A stretch of 64,000 nucleotides of DNA from Massilia soli. GTDB taxonomy: Bacteria > Pseudomonadota > Gammaproteobacteria > Burkholderiales > Burkholderiaceae_D. The stretch covers positions 248,001-312,000 of the forward strand of contig NZ_JAFBIL020000007.1 in the NCBI RefSeq assembly GCF_016809835.1, read 5' to 3'. Below, in pieces: positions 10,641-19,047 of this stretch. Positions within the stretch are counted from its first letter, which is position 1. The number at the start of each line of letters is the position of its first letter. Under the pieces are notes generated by a model. It was not told the origin of the DNA, made no database searches, and saw nothing but the letters and a program-made list of their open reading frames with translations. Position numbers and translations under genes: made by a program.

Positions 10641-13600
10641 TTAATCCGGATCCGGAATGTCGTCGTCAGGGTTGGGAATCGCCTGCGCGCTATCGAACAG
10701 GCGCGCCAGTTCGGGGAGCGATGCGGCGCCCTGCCACTTGTCCGCCTTCGGGTTCCAGGCCATGTTCCACACCTTGGTGGCCGCGCTTACCTCGCCGCGC
10801 GCGATGCGCTGGGCGATTTCGCCGAGCGTGAACGGGCCAGCCTGCGCGCCATCGAGGAACAGCTTGAAGCGCGTACCCGACGGCGCTGGCGCCGCCGCGG
10901 CGGGTTTCTCCATCAGCATCGCTGCGGCGTCTTCGCTGGCCAGGTAGTCGGCGCTGATGATGCGCTTGTCGACCGGACGCTCGACTTCCCACGCATAAGC
11001 GTCGCTGGACGAACCGGGCACCGTTTCGGTCCACGCGCCGATGCTGGCAAACGCCGTGTCGATGTGGCGCGGACCGACCGCGGGGTCAAGCGCGCGCGCA
11101 CGCTTGAACCATTCTTCATACAGGCGCCGCGCGGTGATGGTCGGCAGCGATGGCGACGGCAGCTGGGCGCCGGTCTCGTCGACTTCAAGGCGCGGCTCGT
11201 ACACCCGCTGCTGATAGTGGCGCATCAGCGCCGCAAGCAGCGTCAGCTGGCGCGGTCCCATGCCGGCCAGCTTGCGGCGCACGCCTTCGATCACCTGCTC
11301 GCGGTAATACGCCGGCAGGCCGTTTGAGCGGATCGCAAACTCATTGCCGATCTGGAGCCACTCGCCGGAGCCCGGCTCGACTTCAAACAGGTACTGGCCG
11401 CGCGGCTGGAACGACGCTTCGCGGTCGCCCAGGTCGGCCTTGCGCCGGATGACGCCGAGGGCGTTCGCCTGCAGGAACCATTCATAGTCGTCGGCCAGCC
11501 GGTTCAGTTCATCCATCGACGGCGAGATCGGATGACGGAAGCGGGTCGAGTCGAAATGCAGGTGCGTCGGAATCTTCGGATTCTCGATCTGGTACGAGGT
11601 GCGCCAGGTCGGCAGGCCGCGCAGCACCGTCATCGGATAGCCGGACAGCTCGATGTAGCACACCGCCTTCCCGGTGATGCCGGTGTTGACGATCGAGACC
11701 AGGTCGCCATGGAAGTAGCCCGCGGGAACCGCCGCGCGGATCTCCGCTTCCATGCGGCGCCAGGCATTGACGTCGCCAACCCCGATGAAGCATTTGAACT
11801 GGTCGGCGCGCGGCGTGAACTCGGCCGAGAAGCGCGCGCTGATCCATGGCATCGCGCTCTTGATCCACTCGCCGAAGATGCGATGGCGCTCGGCAGGCGA
11901 CATCGCGGCCAGCCGTTCGAGCAGCGGATCTTGCGGCGCCTGTTCGCCAAGGTGCTCGCGCGAGAGCTGGGTCTGGGCGCGCCGGAACAGCTTGAGCAGC
12001 AAGCTGGAACGCAGGCGGTCGTCGCCCAGCTGCGGGAACAGGCGCGCCGAACCGCCGAACTCCAGCAACACTTCCTCGCTCCATGCGCTGACGTCGCCGG
12101 TCAGCCTGACCGGTTCCGGTTCCAGGTCGCCGGCCAGCTTGATGTAGGTCGCGTGCTCTTGCTGGGCGTCGGCGCGCAGCTGCTCGATGCGGCGGTCGAC
12201 TGCGCCCAGCATGCCCTGCACGGCGCGCCGTCCTTCCTGGAATTCGCCGGCGATGCCGCTCCACACCGGCTGCCCTTGCTCGTCGGTCGACTGCGGATCG
12301 CCCAGCCATGCCGACAGCGCGCGCATCACTTCGATCGACTGCGACGCCGCCACCGCCAGCAGGTGGAAGCGCAGGTAGTCCGAGATATCGCGCTTGAGGT
12401 GGCCCATCACTTCGCGCGCCTGCGCCTCCTTGCCGATCAGGCGCGTCGATGCCTGCGCCAGGTTGCCGAGCGATTCCTCGACCTGGCGCGTGCGCAGCGC
12501 ATCGCGAATGTCGCGATAGCGTTTGCCGTTGCGGTCCGCGTTGCCGAGGTCGCGCTGCAGCAGGCGCGCCTTGACCTGCTCGAGCAGCGACAGCACGAAC
12601 TCGAGCCCTCCCTGCTTGCGGTCGTCCAGCAGCGCGTATAGCTGGTTGCGCGCGCGCTCTTTCAGGCGCCCGGTCAGTTCCACCGTGTGGCGCTTGATGC
12701 GGTCTTCGCTGGTCTCGGCGGTGGCCCCGGCCTCGCGGATCGCGTCGCGTTCAAGGTGCGGCAGCAGCTCGGCCACTTTCTCGCGCCATTGCCTGACGTC
12801 GTAGGACGCCATGATGCGGTCCATCTCGACCTGCACCTTGCTCTCGACCCGTTCGAGCAGCGAGCGCTGGTCCTTGTCCATCAACAGCTGGTCGGTCAGC
12901 GCGTATTCCTGGAACGGCGTCAGGTCGGCCGTGCCCTTCTTGAAATCGGGGAACTCGTTGAACGGATGCTCGTTCATCTGCATCTGCTCGCGCATGAAGA
13001 TGTCGCGTTCCTGGTCGCCGGCGCGGCGCGCGGCGGCGCCGTCGCGGCCCACCAGGCCGAAAAATGCCTTGACCATCAGCGCCGCCAATTCATAGGCCCG
13101 GATGTCGTCGCGCAGGCCCTGCTGGGTGTCGAGCACCGCCTGGCCGAACGCCGAATACACCTTGGAGTACGACAGGCGCATGTCGCCGAAGCGCTGCTCC
13201 GGCACGCGCGGGTTGTACGGCCCCAGCTTGTGCTGCTGCTGGTTGACCGCCACCGAGCGCTTGCGGTTGGCGAAATCGGCCGAGGCGAAGTCTTCGAACA
13301 GGGTGTCGGCCACCATCTGGTAGATGTCCTTGATGTCGCCGGTGGCCTTGTTGGCGAGGTTGGCGGTGTCGACAAAGTACACGTCGTCGAACGGCGCGCC
13401 CTTGCCCACCAGCGCATCCGGATCGGCCCAGCGAACCTGCGCGTTCATGTCGCGCATCGCGGTTTCCAGTTCCATCAGCGTGGCGTAGGCGTTTGCCTCG
13501 GTGCGCTCCTTGTTGGCCTTGGCGAAGCCGGACGGCAGGAACATCACCAGGTCGACCTGGCTGTCCGACACTTCCTGGCGCGCGATGGCCTTGGAGATCC

Positions 13601-14249
13601 AGCCCAGGTCGAGCGCGGTGCCGGCGCCGGTGCCGCCGGCGCATGAGCCGATGACGACGATGCGGAACTTGGACGTGTCGACCTGCAGGCCGAGGCGCTG
13701 GTAGTTTTCCTTGCGCTCGTTGCCGGCGTTGCTGCTCAGGAAATTCAGCGCGCCCTTGATGCGCCCGCGCAGCTTGGGGTATTTGTCGAACAGGTACAGC
13801 CGCGCCACCGCGCGGATCTGCCCCGCGCCTTTGGAAGGGTCAATCCCCAGCGAGCGCAGTTTCTTGGGCCGCAGCGGCATCCAGTTTTCGATCAGCGGGA
13901 AGCGCGCCAGGCTGTCGTCGGACTCGTGGTATTGCGGCAGGTCGATCGGTTCGACCAGGCGTTCTTCGTCCGACAGCTTGACCAGCTCGTACCACGGGTC
14001 GGTGCGCTGCGACTTGCCCTCGTCGATGATGGCGCTGTTGTCGAGGTCGAAATGGAGGAAGCGCGCGACCGGGAACTGGCCGATCGATTCGACCCGGGTC
14101 GGGTCCTGCTTGTTCCAGACCGCGGACAGGATGCGGCGGCGGATGCGCAGCATCACCTCCATGCCGGTGCCGCCGGCGCCGATAAACAGCGTCGGGCGCA
14201 AGTCGACCTTCAGCTCCGCCTTCTTCTCTGTGCTTGGGAAATCTGCCAT
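10641..14249 (-). CDS. Large tubulin/FtsZ-like protein with C-terminal GYF-like domain
   Basis: 1202 residues. The N-terminus has a nucleotide-binding loop (LFIGAGGTGMEV, 21-32). The tubulin/FtsZ signature-type glycine loop CAGGTGAGTALDLG lies at 203-216 after a hydrophobic strand, with 'FDLDNSA' and 'VMFLPSGFAKANKERTEANAYA' in the places expected for the tubulin_2 family (PF13809-type). A long middle region is helical and highly charged. The C-terminus (about 1125-1185) reads FKLFLDGAQAGPFTLGEIAQRI and continues to KADKWQGAASLPEL, which fits a GYF_2/DUF4339 peptide-binding domain, and the end is acidic. It is the largest gene of a five-gene operon. A membrane-linked cytoskeletal or remodelling role is inferred from the family and neighbours. 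GTP binding is likely; polymerisation is unproven. Confidence 0.75.
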   Translation of the reverse strand: MADFPSTEKKAELKVDLRPTLFIGAGGTGMEVMLRIRRRILSAVWNKQDPTRVESIGQFPVARFLHFDLDNSAIIDEGKSQRTDPWYELVKLSDEERLVEPIDLPQYHESDDSLARFPLIENWMPLRPKKLRSLGIDPSKGAGQIRAVARLYLFDKYPKLRGRIKGALNFLSSNAGNERKENYQRLGLQVDTSKFRIVVIGSCAGGTGAGTALDLGWISKAIARQEVSDSQVDLVMFLPSGFAKANKERTEANAYATLMELETAMRDMNAQVRWADPDALVGKGAPFDDVYFVDTANLANKATGDIKDIYQMVADTLFEDFASADFANRKRSVAVNQQQHKLGPYNPRVPEQRFGDMRLSYSKVYSAFGQAVLDTQQGLRDDIRAYELAALMVKAFFGLVGRDGAAARRAGDQERDIFMREQMQMNEHPFNEFPDFKKGTADLTPFQEYALTDQLLMDKDQRSLLERVESKVQVEMDRIMASYDVRQWREKVAELLPHLERDAIREAGATAETSEDRIKRHTVELTGRLKERARNQLYALLDDRKQGGLEFVLSLLEQVKARLLQRDLGNADRNGKRYRDIRDALRTRQVEESLGNLAQASTRLIGKEAQAREVMGHLKRDISDYLRFHLLAVAASQSIEVMRALSAWLGDPQSTDEQGQPVWSGIAGEFQEGRRAVQGMLGAVDRRIEQLRADAQQEHATYIKLAGDLEPEPVRLTGDVSAWSEEVLLEFGGSARLFPQLGDDRLRSSLLLKLFRRAQTQLSREHLGEQAPQDPLLERLAAMSPAERHRIFGEWIKSAMPWISARFSAEFTPRADQFKCFIGVGDVNAWRRMEAEIRAAVPAGYFHGDLVSIVNTGITGKAVCYIELSGYPMTVLRGLPTWRTSYQIENPKIPTHLHFDSTRFRHPISPSMDELNRLADDYEWFLQANALGVIRRKADLGDREASFQPRGQYLFEVEPGSGEWLQIGNEFAIRSNGLPAYYREQVIEGVRRKLAGMGPRQLTLLAALMRHYQQRVYEPRLEVDETGAQLPSPSLPTITARRLYEEWFKRARALDPAVGPRHIDTAFASIGAWTETVPGSSSDAYAWEVERPVDKRIISADYLASEDAAAMLMEKPAAAAPAPSGTRFKLFLDGAQAGPFTLGEIAQRIARGEVSAATKVWNMAWNPKADKWQGAASLPELARLFDSAQAIPNPDDDIPDPD

Positions 14250-14275
14250 GTTCTGTTCTTTCGGTGTGGTGGAGG

Positions 14276-14731
14276 TCAGCGGCGGCCGACGAAAAAGGCG
14301 GCGGCCAGCGCCACCAGGCCCACCGCGACCAGCGGTGCGGTGACCGCGAAGGTCAGGAATTTGCTGGCGTTGATGATCGCCAGTACCGCGGCGGCACTCA
14401 TGAACGCCAGGCCGACGAACAGCAGCCAGCCGGCGCTGCCGGCCGACGACGGCGCCACCCGCCGCACCACCAGGTGGTGCACGTAGGCGTTACGCACGAA
14501 GAAGTACACCAGCAGCAGCACCGCGAACACCGCCGCGCCGACCGCCAGGTCGCGCGTCGAGGTGTCGGTGACGGGCGCGCCCTCCACCGTCGACGGCACC
14601 ACTTCAACCTGCCCGGTGCTGGCGGCCGGCGTGTCCGCCGGTGCGCCGGTGGTGGGCTCGGCGCCGGTCTCGCCCGGCAGCTTGAAGCCCGGATCGTCGG
14701 TTGGCGTCGCTGGAGTCTGGTCGTTCTGCAT
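14276..14731 (-). CDS. Three-helix membrane protein of the tubulin-like operon
   Basis: 151 residues. About 60 residues of Pro/Thr/Asp-rich N-terminus are followed by three predicted membrane helices (about 65-80, 101-118 and 126-147) and a short basic end (GRR). It lies 18 bases after the vWA-like gene and 26 bases before the tubulin-like gene, so co-transcription is near certain. It may be the membrane partner that docks the cytoplasmic tubulin-like protein, but nothing in the sequence proves this. Family not recognised. Confidence 0.6.
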   Translation of the reverse strand: MQNDQTPATPTDDPGFKLPGETGAEPTTGAPADTPAASTGQVEVVPSTVEGAPVTDTSTRDLAVGAAVFAVLLLVYFFVRNAYVHHLVVRRVAPSSAGSAGWLLFVGLAFMSAAAVLAIINASKFLTFAVTAPLVAVGLVALAAAFFVGRR

Positions 14732-14749
14732 GCGTGGTTTCCTCGTGGG

Positions 14750-16240
14750 TCAGCGGCCCAGCCGCACCTGCGCGCCATCGCGCAGGTCGGTCAGCTGGTG
14801 GCCGAAAAGTGTTGTCTTCAGGCTGGCGACCTTGGTGCCGGCCTTGTCGTAAATCGGTTGCGTGGTGCCGGCGCGCGCCATCATCGTGCGCTGTTCGCCC
14901 TCCACCGTGACGAGCGCCTTGCGCGGGCGGCCCAGCGCGTACGCTCCGGCTGCCGCCGCGGCCAGCGCGCCAAGCGCCGCCGCCATCACGGCCAGCAGCG
15001 GGCCGACGCCGTAATGCACCCGGACCTCGATCGGCAGCACCGCGTGCGAGCCGTCGATGTTCGAGGGCGGAATGAAGATATCCGGCAGCGGGTCGCCCGG
15101 GAACAGCGCCGCCATGCGCTCGCGGAAGGCACGCGACAATACAAGGCGCTGGCCGGTCAGTGTCAGTTCGATCCGGCCCGGCAGCACGTAGGCCGAACCG
15201 GCCGAGCCGAGCGCCTGGAACGACCATTTGGACGGCAGCTGCGCGACCGGCAACTGCATCACCGACGCCAGCGGTACGCTCTCGCCCGGCGCAAGGCTGT
15301 CGACGGCGCCATTCGCCAGCCGTATCGGGCGCTCTTCGCCGCCCAGCACCGAGCGCGCGGACAGCGTCGCGCTGGCGATGGTGTACGGGTACATCGTGTT
15401 TTCGAGGTTCCAGCCGATCTTGGCGAGCGGGGTCTTGGCGTCGGGCGACACGTCGGCGCGCAGCATGCCGTTGGCGGCCATCGAAAACGACACGCCGGGC
15501 GCGTCTTCCACCTTGCGCGGCACCAGCCGCACGGTGGCGCGGTCCAGCGGCTTGAGGCGCGCGGGCGGCTCGGTGATCACCTTGGCGATGCGGCCGGACG
15601 CAAGCAGCGCATCGAGTTCGCTCGCTCCCTGCGCGCCGACCGCAAACACGTACACCATCAGGCCGTTTGCGCGGAACTGCTGCCCCTGCACCGGCATTTT
15701 CAACGGCCATGCAAGCGTTTTGGTGATGCCGCCGCCGGCATGGATCAGCTGGTAAAACTCGCGGTTGCGCAGCGCGGTGGCCTGGTCGTTGTTCGGGCTG
15801 TTGCGGTTGTTTGTCACCAGCCATACCAGGCCGGGCTTGCCGCCGAGCGCCTTGCCGGTCGCCGCCTGTACCGCCTCGCCAAGATCGGTGTCGGCCAGCG
15901 CGCCGCTGCCAGGCTTGCGCGCAGGCTGCAGCGAAGCGATCGCGCCGCGCACCTGCGCGCGCGCGCCGTCGCCGGCGACCCGCGCCGACAGCAGCGCCTT
16001 GGGCGACGGTGCGCCGGGACGGCTCTGGTTGAACGAGGCCAGCACCATCAGGTCGCCCGGCCGCGTCACGGCGGCGGCCAGTTCAATCACCAAAGGCTTG
16101 AACTGCGACGCCGGGTCAGCGTAAAACGGCTCCATCCAGCCCGAGTTCTGGACCAGGAACACATGCGACACGGCCAGCGCGGGCAGGCAGGCGCCGGCCA
16201 GCGCCGCGGCCGCGGCCAGGTGGATGCCAGCGCGCCTCAC
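14750..16240 (-). CDS. Exported vWA-like protein with C-terminal membrane anchor
   Basis: 496 residues starting at a GTG that overlaps the upstream stop as GTGA. A signal peptide (about 1-23, ending LPALAVSH) is followed by a von Willebrand A-like domain. The metal-site segments are present but altered: FLVQNSGWM where DxSxS is usual, ADTDLGEAV for the Thr loop, and LVWLVTNNRN where the last Asp is usual. A beta-rich region follows, then a membrane helix (about 410-437, AVMAAALGALAAAAAGAYALG) and a 59-residue cytoplasmic tail. The start choice matters: the longer frame from 16327 would hide the signal peptide. In tubulin-like systems vWA proteins are recurrent partners; here it would act in the periplasm. 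Confidence 0.65.
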   Translation of the reverse strand: MRRAGIHLAAAAALAGACLPALAVSHVFLVQNSGWMEPFYADPASQFKPLVIELAAAVTRPGDLMVLASFNQSRPGAPSPKALLSARVAGDGARAQVRGAIASLQPARKPGSGALADTDLGEAVQAATGKALGGKPGLVWLVTNNRNSPNNDQATALRNREFYQLIHAGGGITKTLAWPLKMPVQGQQFRANGLMVYVFAVGAQGASELDALLASGRIAKVITEPPARLKPLDRATVRLVPRKVEDAPGVSFSMAANGMLRADVSPDAKTPLAKIGWNLENTMYPYTIASATLSARSVLGGEERPIRLANGAVDSLAPGESVPLASVMQLPVAQLPSKWSFQALGSAGSAYVLPGRIELTLTGQRLVLSRAFRERMAALFPGDPLPDIFIPPSNIDGSHAVLPIEVRVHYGVGPLLAVMAAALGALAAAAAGAYALGRPRKALVTVEGEQRTMMARAGTTQPIYDKAGTKVASLKTTLFGHQLTDLRDGAQVRLGR

Positions 16241-17718
16241 GACAGTTCTTCCAGTCGCCACCCGCGCATCTGGTTCCAGTCGGGATGGTGCAGCCACAGG
16301 CAGCTGTCGTACACGAACGGCACGCATTCGAGCGGCCGCGCGAGGCGCACGATGTCATCGAGGATGACGTTGCGCTTGCCGATCCATTCGGCGGTGGTGC
16401 GTGCAATCGTGCGGCCCGACAGCGCGTCTTCCGCCCTGCCGGTGTATTTGTGAAAGCGCAGTACCAGCCCGCTTGGCTGGCTGCGGTTGTTGTTGAAGCC
16501 GCGCAGCAGCGGCAGCACCAGCGTGTCGTCGTCGTGCGGGTCCTCGACGTGCTCGGGGTCCCAGGGTTCTCCGACCACGGCGTGGCCGCGCCGGAACATC
16601 AGGCTGGCAAAGCCCAGGCGCGCGCCGTTGACCGGCTCCGATTGCGGCGTCGCCGTGCCCAGTTCAAGGAACGAGTAGCCGTCGGCGCCATGCCCGATGA
16701 GCCACAGGCGGCCGTCGCGGCTTTGTGTCGGGCCGCCGAATTCAAGGCGCGGGGTCCAGCCACGCGGCCATGGCAGCCATTGCGGTACCGCGCCCGCGCG
16801 CCAGGACAACTGGCCCTGCGCGTGCAGCCAGGTGAGGCGCTCGTCGTAGGCCACCGGGCGGCTCCAGCCGGCGCCCGGAACGCCGCTGCAATCGAACACG
16901 CGCGGTTCGCGCCCGTCGGCATGGGCGGTCCACAGCTGCGTGGCGCCGTCACTGTTGAACAGGCAGGCGAGATGGCGCCGGATCATGCCCGGGCTGCTGG
17001 CCAGCGGCGCGTTGAGCAGGCATTCGGTGCGGTAGGTTTCGCTGACCGGGTTGATCCACAGCCGCTGCAAGCCGTCGTTTGTCGGCAGCAGCGCGACTTC
17101 GCCGCGGGTCGGGTTCAGTGCCGGTAGCCACGCGTACTCGGATGCACTGAAGGCCAGCGACGCGGCGCCGTCTTCGGCGGCCATCACATGCCACAGCTGC
17201 GCCATCGGGTCCCAGTATTGCAGCACGCCGCGTGCGCCGGCCAGCGCCAGCAGGCGCTGCACCGGAAAGCCATAGGTGCCGGCGGCAAACATGCAGTGGG
17301 CGTTGGGCGGCACCGGCATCGCCAGCTCGGGGCGGCCCACCTCGGGTGCGGCGGGCCGTTCTTCGAGGCTGTCGCCGAGCGGCAGCATGGTCACCGGCAG
17401 GCCGTGCGGCACGTGGCGCGGCAGGAACTGATCGGACGACGGCCCCCACCAGTCGGGCTGGCTTTTCAGCTGGCCCGCCAGCTTGTCGAGCGCGCGCCCG
17501 CAGTTGGGGCAGAACGCGAAGCCTTCCGGGTAGATCGCCGAGCAGTCGCACGACAACGGGAGCGATGCGCCAAGCAGCTGGGCGCAGTCGGGCACGCGGC
17601 CGCGCTCCTGGGCATGCCAATCGATCCGGCTCAAGCCTTCGCTCGATACCAGTTCAAATTGCCCGCTCTTGTCGTCCTCCAGCCAGACGCTGGCTGGCGC
17701 TTCCCATCGGTATGCCAT
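16237..17718 (-). CDS. Zinc-ribbon, beta-rich protein, first gene of tubulin-like operon
   Basis: 493 residues. A short N-terminal domain (1-50) precedes a zinc ribbon (C57, C59, C70, C73; CDC and CPNC). From about 130 on there are repeating Trp/Gly-rich beta segments (for example QLWHVMAAEDGA, GATQLWTAHADG, RDGRLWLIGHGADG) that suggest a beta-propeller-like fold. No signal peptide or membrane helix is seen, so it is cytoplasmic. The ATG at 17718 has AGGCGAG in front; the earlier start at 17793 has none. It heads the operon and overlaps the vWA-like gene by four bases. Family not recognised. Confidence 0.6.
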   Translation of the reverse strand: MAYRWEAPASVWLEDDKSGQFELVSSEGLSRIDWHAQERGRVPDCAQLLGASLPLSCDCSAIYPEGFAFCPNCGRALDKLAGQLKSQPDWWGPSSDQFLPRHVPHGLPVTMLPLGDSLEERPAAPEVGRPELAMPVPPNAHCMFAAGTYGFPVQRLLALAGARGVLQYWDPMAQLWHVMAAEDGAASLAFSASEYAWLPALNPTRGEVALLPTNDGLQRLWINPVSETYRTECLLNAPLASSPGMIRRHLACLFNSDGATQLWTAHADGREPRVFDCSGVPGAGWSRPVAYDERLTWLHAQGQLSWRAGAVPQWLPWPRGWTPRLEFGGPTQSRDGRLWLIGHGADGYSFLELGTATPQSEPVNGARLGFASLMFRRGHAVVGEPWDPEHVEDPHDDDTLVLPLLRGFNNNRSQPSGLVLRFHKYTGRAEDALSGRTIARTTAEWIGKRNVILDDIVRLARPLECVPFVYDSCLWLHHPDWNQMRGWRLEELS

Positions 17719-17898
17719 CTCGCTCGCCTGATATATGTATGAATATACGCAACGATGCCCACCGCAATGGGGCGCTGTTGCTTGATAAATCATAGCGCAA
17801 CTGGAAACTCCGGGCGGTTTAATTGCCCGGTACTATCAAGCGAACCCGGCGGGTGCGAAATCCGCTACTGCCGCAACGGGGATGGGACGCCCCAACCG

Positions 17899-17904
17899 TA
17901 TAAT
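17899..17904 (+). promoter_or_regulatory. -10-like TATAAT before the M29-like gene
   Basis: A perfect TATAAT lies 30 bases before the ATG at 17935, in the 216-base divergent gap between this gene and the tubulin-like operon. No good -35 box is seen 16-18 bases upstream (the sequence there is G/C-rich), so confidence is modest. Confidence 0.4.
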
Positions 17905-17934
17905 GACGGGTTGTTTCCTTCGCAGAGCAGAACC

Positions 17935-18987
17935 ATGACCACCGCCGCCACCGCTGCCGAGTTCGGCACCATTCCAAGCCATGTTGTTGATTCCGCCACG
18001 CAGCATGTGGGCGACATCTTGTCCACTGTGGTGGAACATGGGCCGGCGCACCGCGCGCTGGTGGTGTTCGACACCCGCTGCGACCTGGCGCGCGCGCTGG
18101 CCGAGGGCTACCGGCGCAATTTGCCTGACGCCGACTTCCTCGACTTCGACACTGCCGGGCCGGACGAAGTTCTGGCCGCGTTCAGGCAAATGCAGGCGTC
18201 CGACCTGGTCGTGCTGGTGCAGTCGACCAATTTCCGCATCGATGCATTCCGTATCCGCGTGGAATTGTTCAAGCTTGGCCTGAAGGTGATCGAACATGTG
18301 CACCTGTCGCGCATGCCCGGCGCGCAGGGCGAACACTATATCGAGTCGCTGGCCTACGACGCTGGCTACTACCGCGGCACCGGGCGCGCGCTCAAGGCGC
18401 TGATCGATGGCGCGGGTTCGGCGACGGTGTTCAGCGGCGGCGCCAAGCCGCTGGTGTTCGCATCGAGACTGGAGCCGGCCAAGCTCAATATCGGCGACTA
18501 CAGCGACATGAACAACGTCGGCGGCCAGTTCCCGATCGGCGAGGTGTTCACCGAAGCGCAGGACCTTGAAGCGGTGAACGGCGAAGTGCGGGTGCACGTG
18601 TTCGGCGACACGGCCTACATGGTCAACCGCCCTGCCGTGCCGGTGACGCTGGTTATCGAACGCGGGCGGGTGATCGGCACGCGCGACGCGACCCCGGACT
18701 TCGAGCACGTGCTGGCGATGATCCGCGCCGACGAGGGCGAGGTGTGGGTGCGCGAGCTTGGCTTCGGCATGAACCGCGCCTTCACCATCGAGCGCCGGGT
18801 CAACGACATCGGCACCTACGAGCGCATGTGCGGCATCCACCTGTCGCTGGGCGCCAAGCATGGCGTGTACCAGAAGCCGGGCTTCAAGCGCAAGGACGCG
18901 CGCTACCACATCGATATCTTCGCGGTGACCGACGCGGTCTGGCTCGACGAGCGTCAGGTCTACAAGGATGGACACTGGGTGGTATAA
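17935..18987 (+). CDS. M29 aminopeptidase / NicX-like metalloprotein
   Basis: 350 residues, cytoplasmic. The C-terminal half has the pattern of metal ligands found in M29 (AmpS/AmpT-type) peptidases and in the related dioxygenase NicX: E203 in FPIGEVFTE, E274 in RELGFGMN, H302 in IHLSLG, and H325/D327 in YHIDIF. The N-terminal half is an alpha/beta domain with VVFDTRCDLAR. Whether it cleaves peptides or opens a ring cannot be told from sequence. The ATG at 17935 was chosen because it gives a compact protein behind a TATAAT; the longer frame from 17755 is not supported. A strong terminator hairpin follows the stop. Confidence 0.6.
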   Translation: MTTAATAAEFGTIPSHVVDSATQHVGDILSTVVEHGPAHRALVVFDTRCDLARALAEGYRRNLPDADFLDFDTAGPDEVLAAFRQMQASDLVVLVQSTNFRIDAFRIRVELFKLGLKVIEHVHLSRMPGAQGEHYIESLAYDAGYYRGTGRALKALIDGAGSATVFSGGAKPLVFASRLEPAKLNIGDYSDMNNVGGQFPIGEVFTEAQDLEAVNGEVRVHVFGDTAYMVNRPAVPVTLVIERGRVIGTRDATPDFEHVLAMIRADEGEVWVRELGFGMNRAFTIERRVNDIGTYERMCGIHLSLGAKHGVYQKPGFKRKDARYHIDIFAVTDAVWLDERQVYKDGHWVV

Positions 18988-19001
18988 GCCGCGCCGGAAA
19001 A

Positions 19002-19031
19002 GCAAAAGGCCCGCTTGCGCGGGCCTTTTGC
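19002..19031. terminator. Bidirectional intrinsic terminator
   Basis: A perfect 13-base-pair stem with a 4-base loop (TTGC), flanked by runs of A and T on both sides, lies between the M29-like gene (plus) and the PEP-CTERM gene (minus). It can serve both convergent genes. Confidence 0.85.
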
Positions 19032-19047
19032 ATTGCAGTACAGTGGA

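Noticed and set aside
14234-16453. 739-codon open frame on the plus strand
   Set aside because: It runs antisense to the vWA-like and three-helix genes, has no start signal and shows a shadow-type composition.
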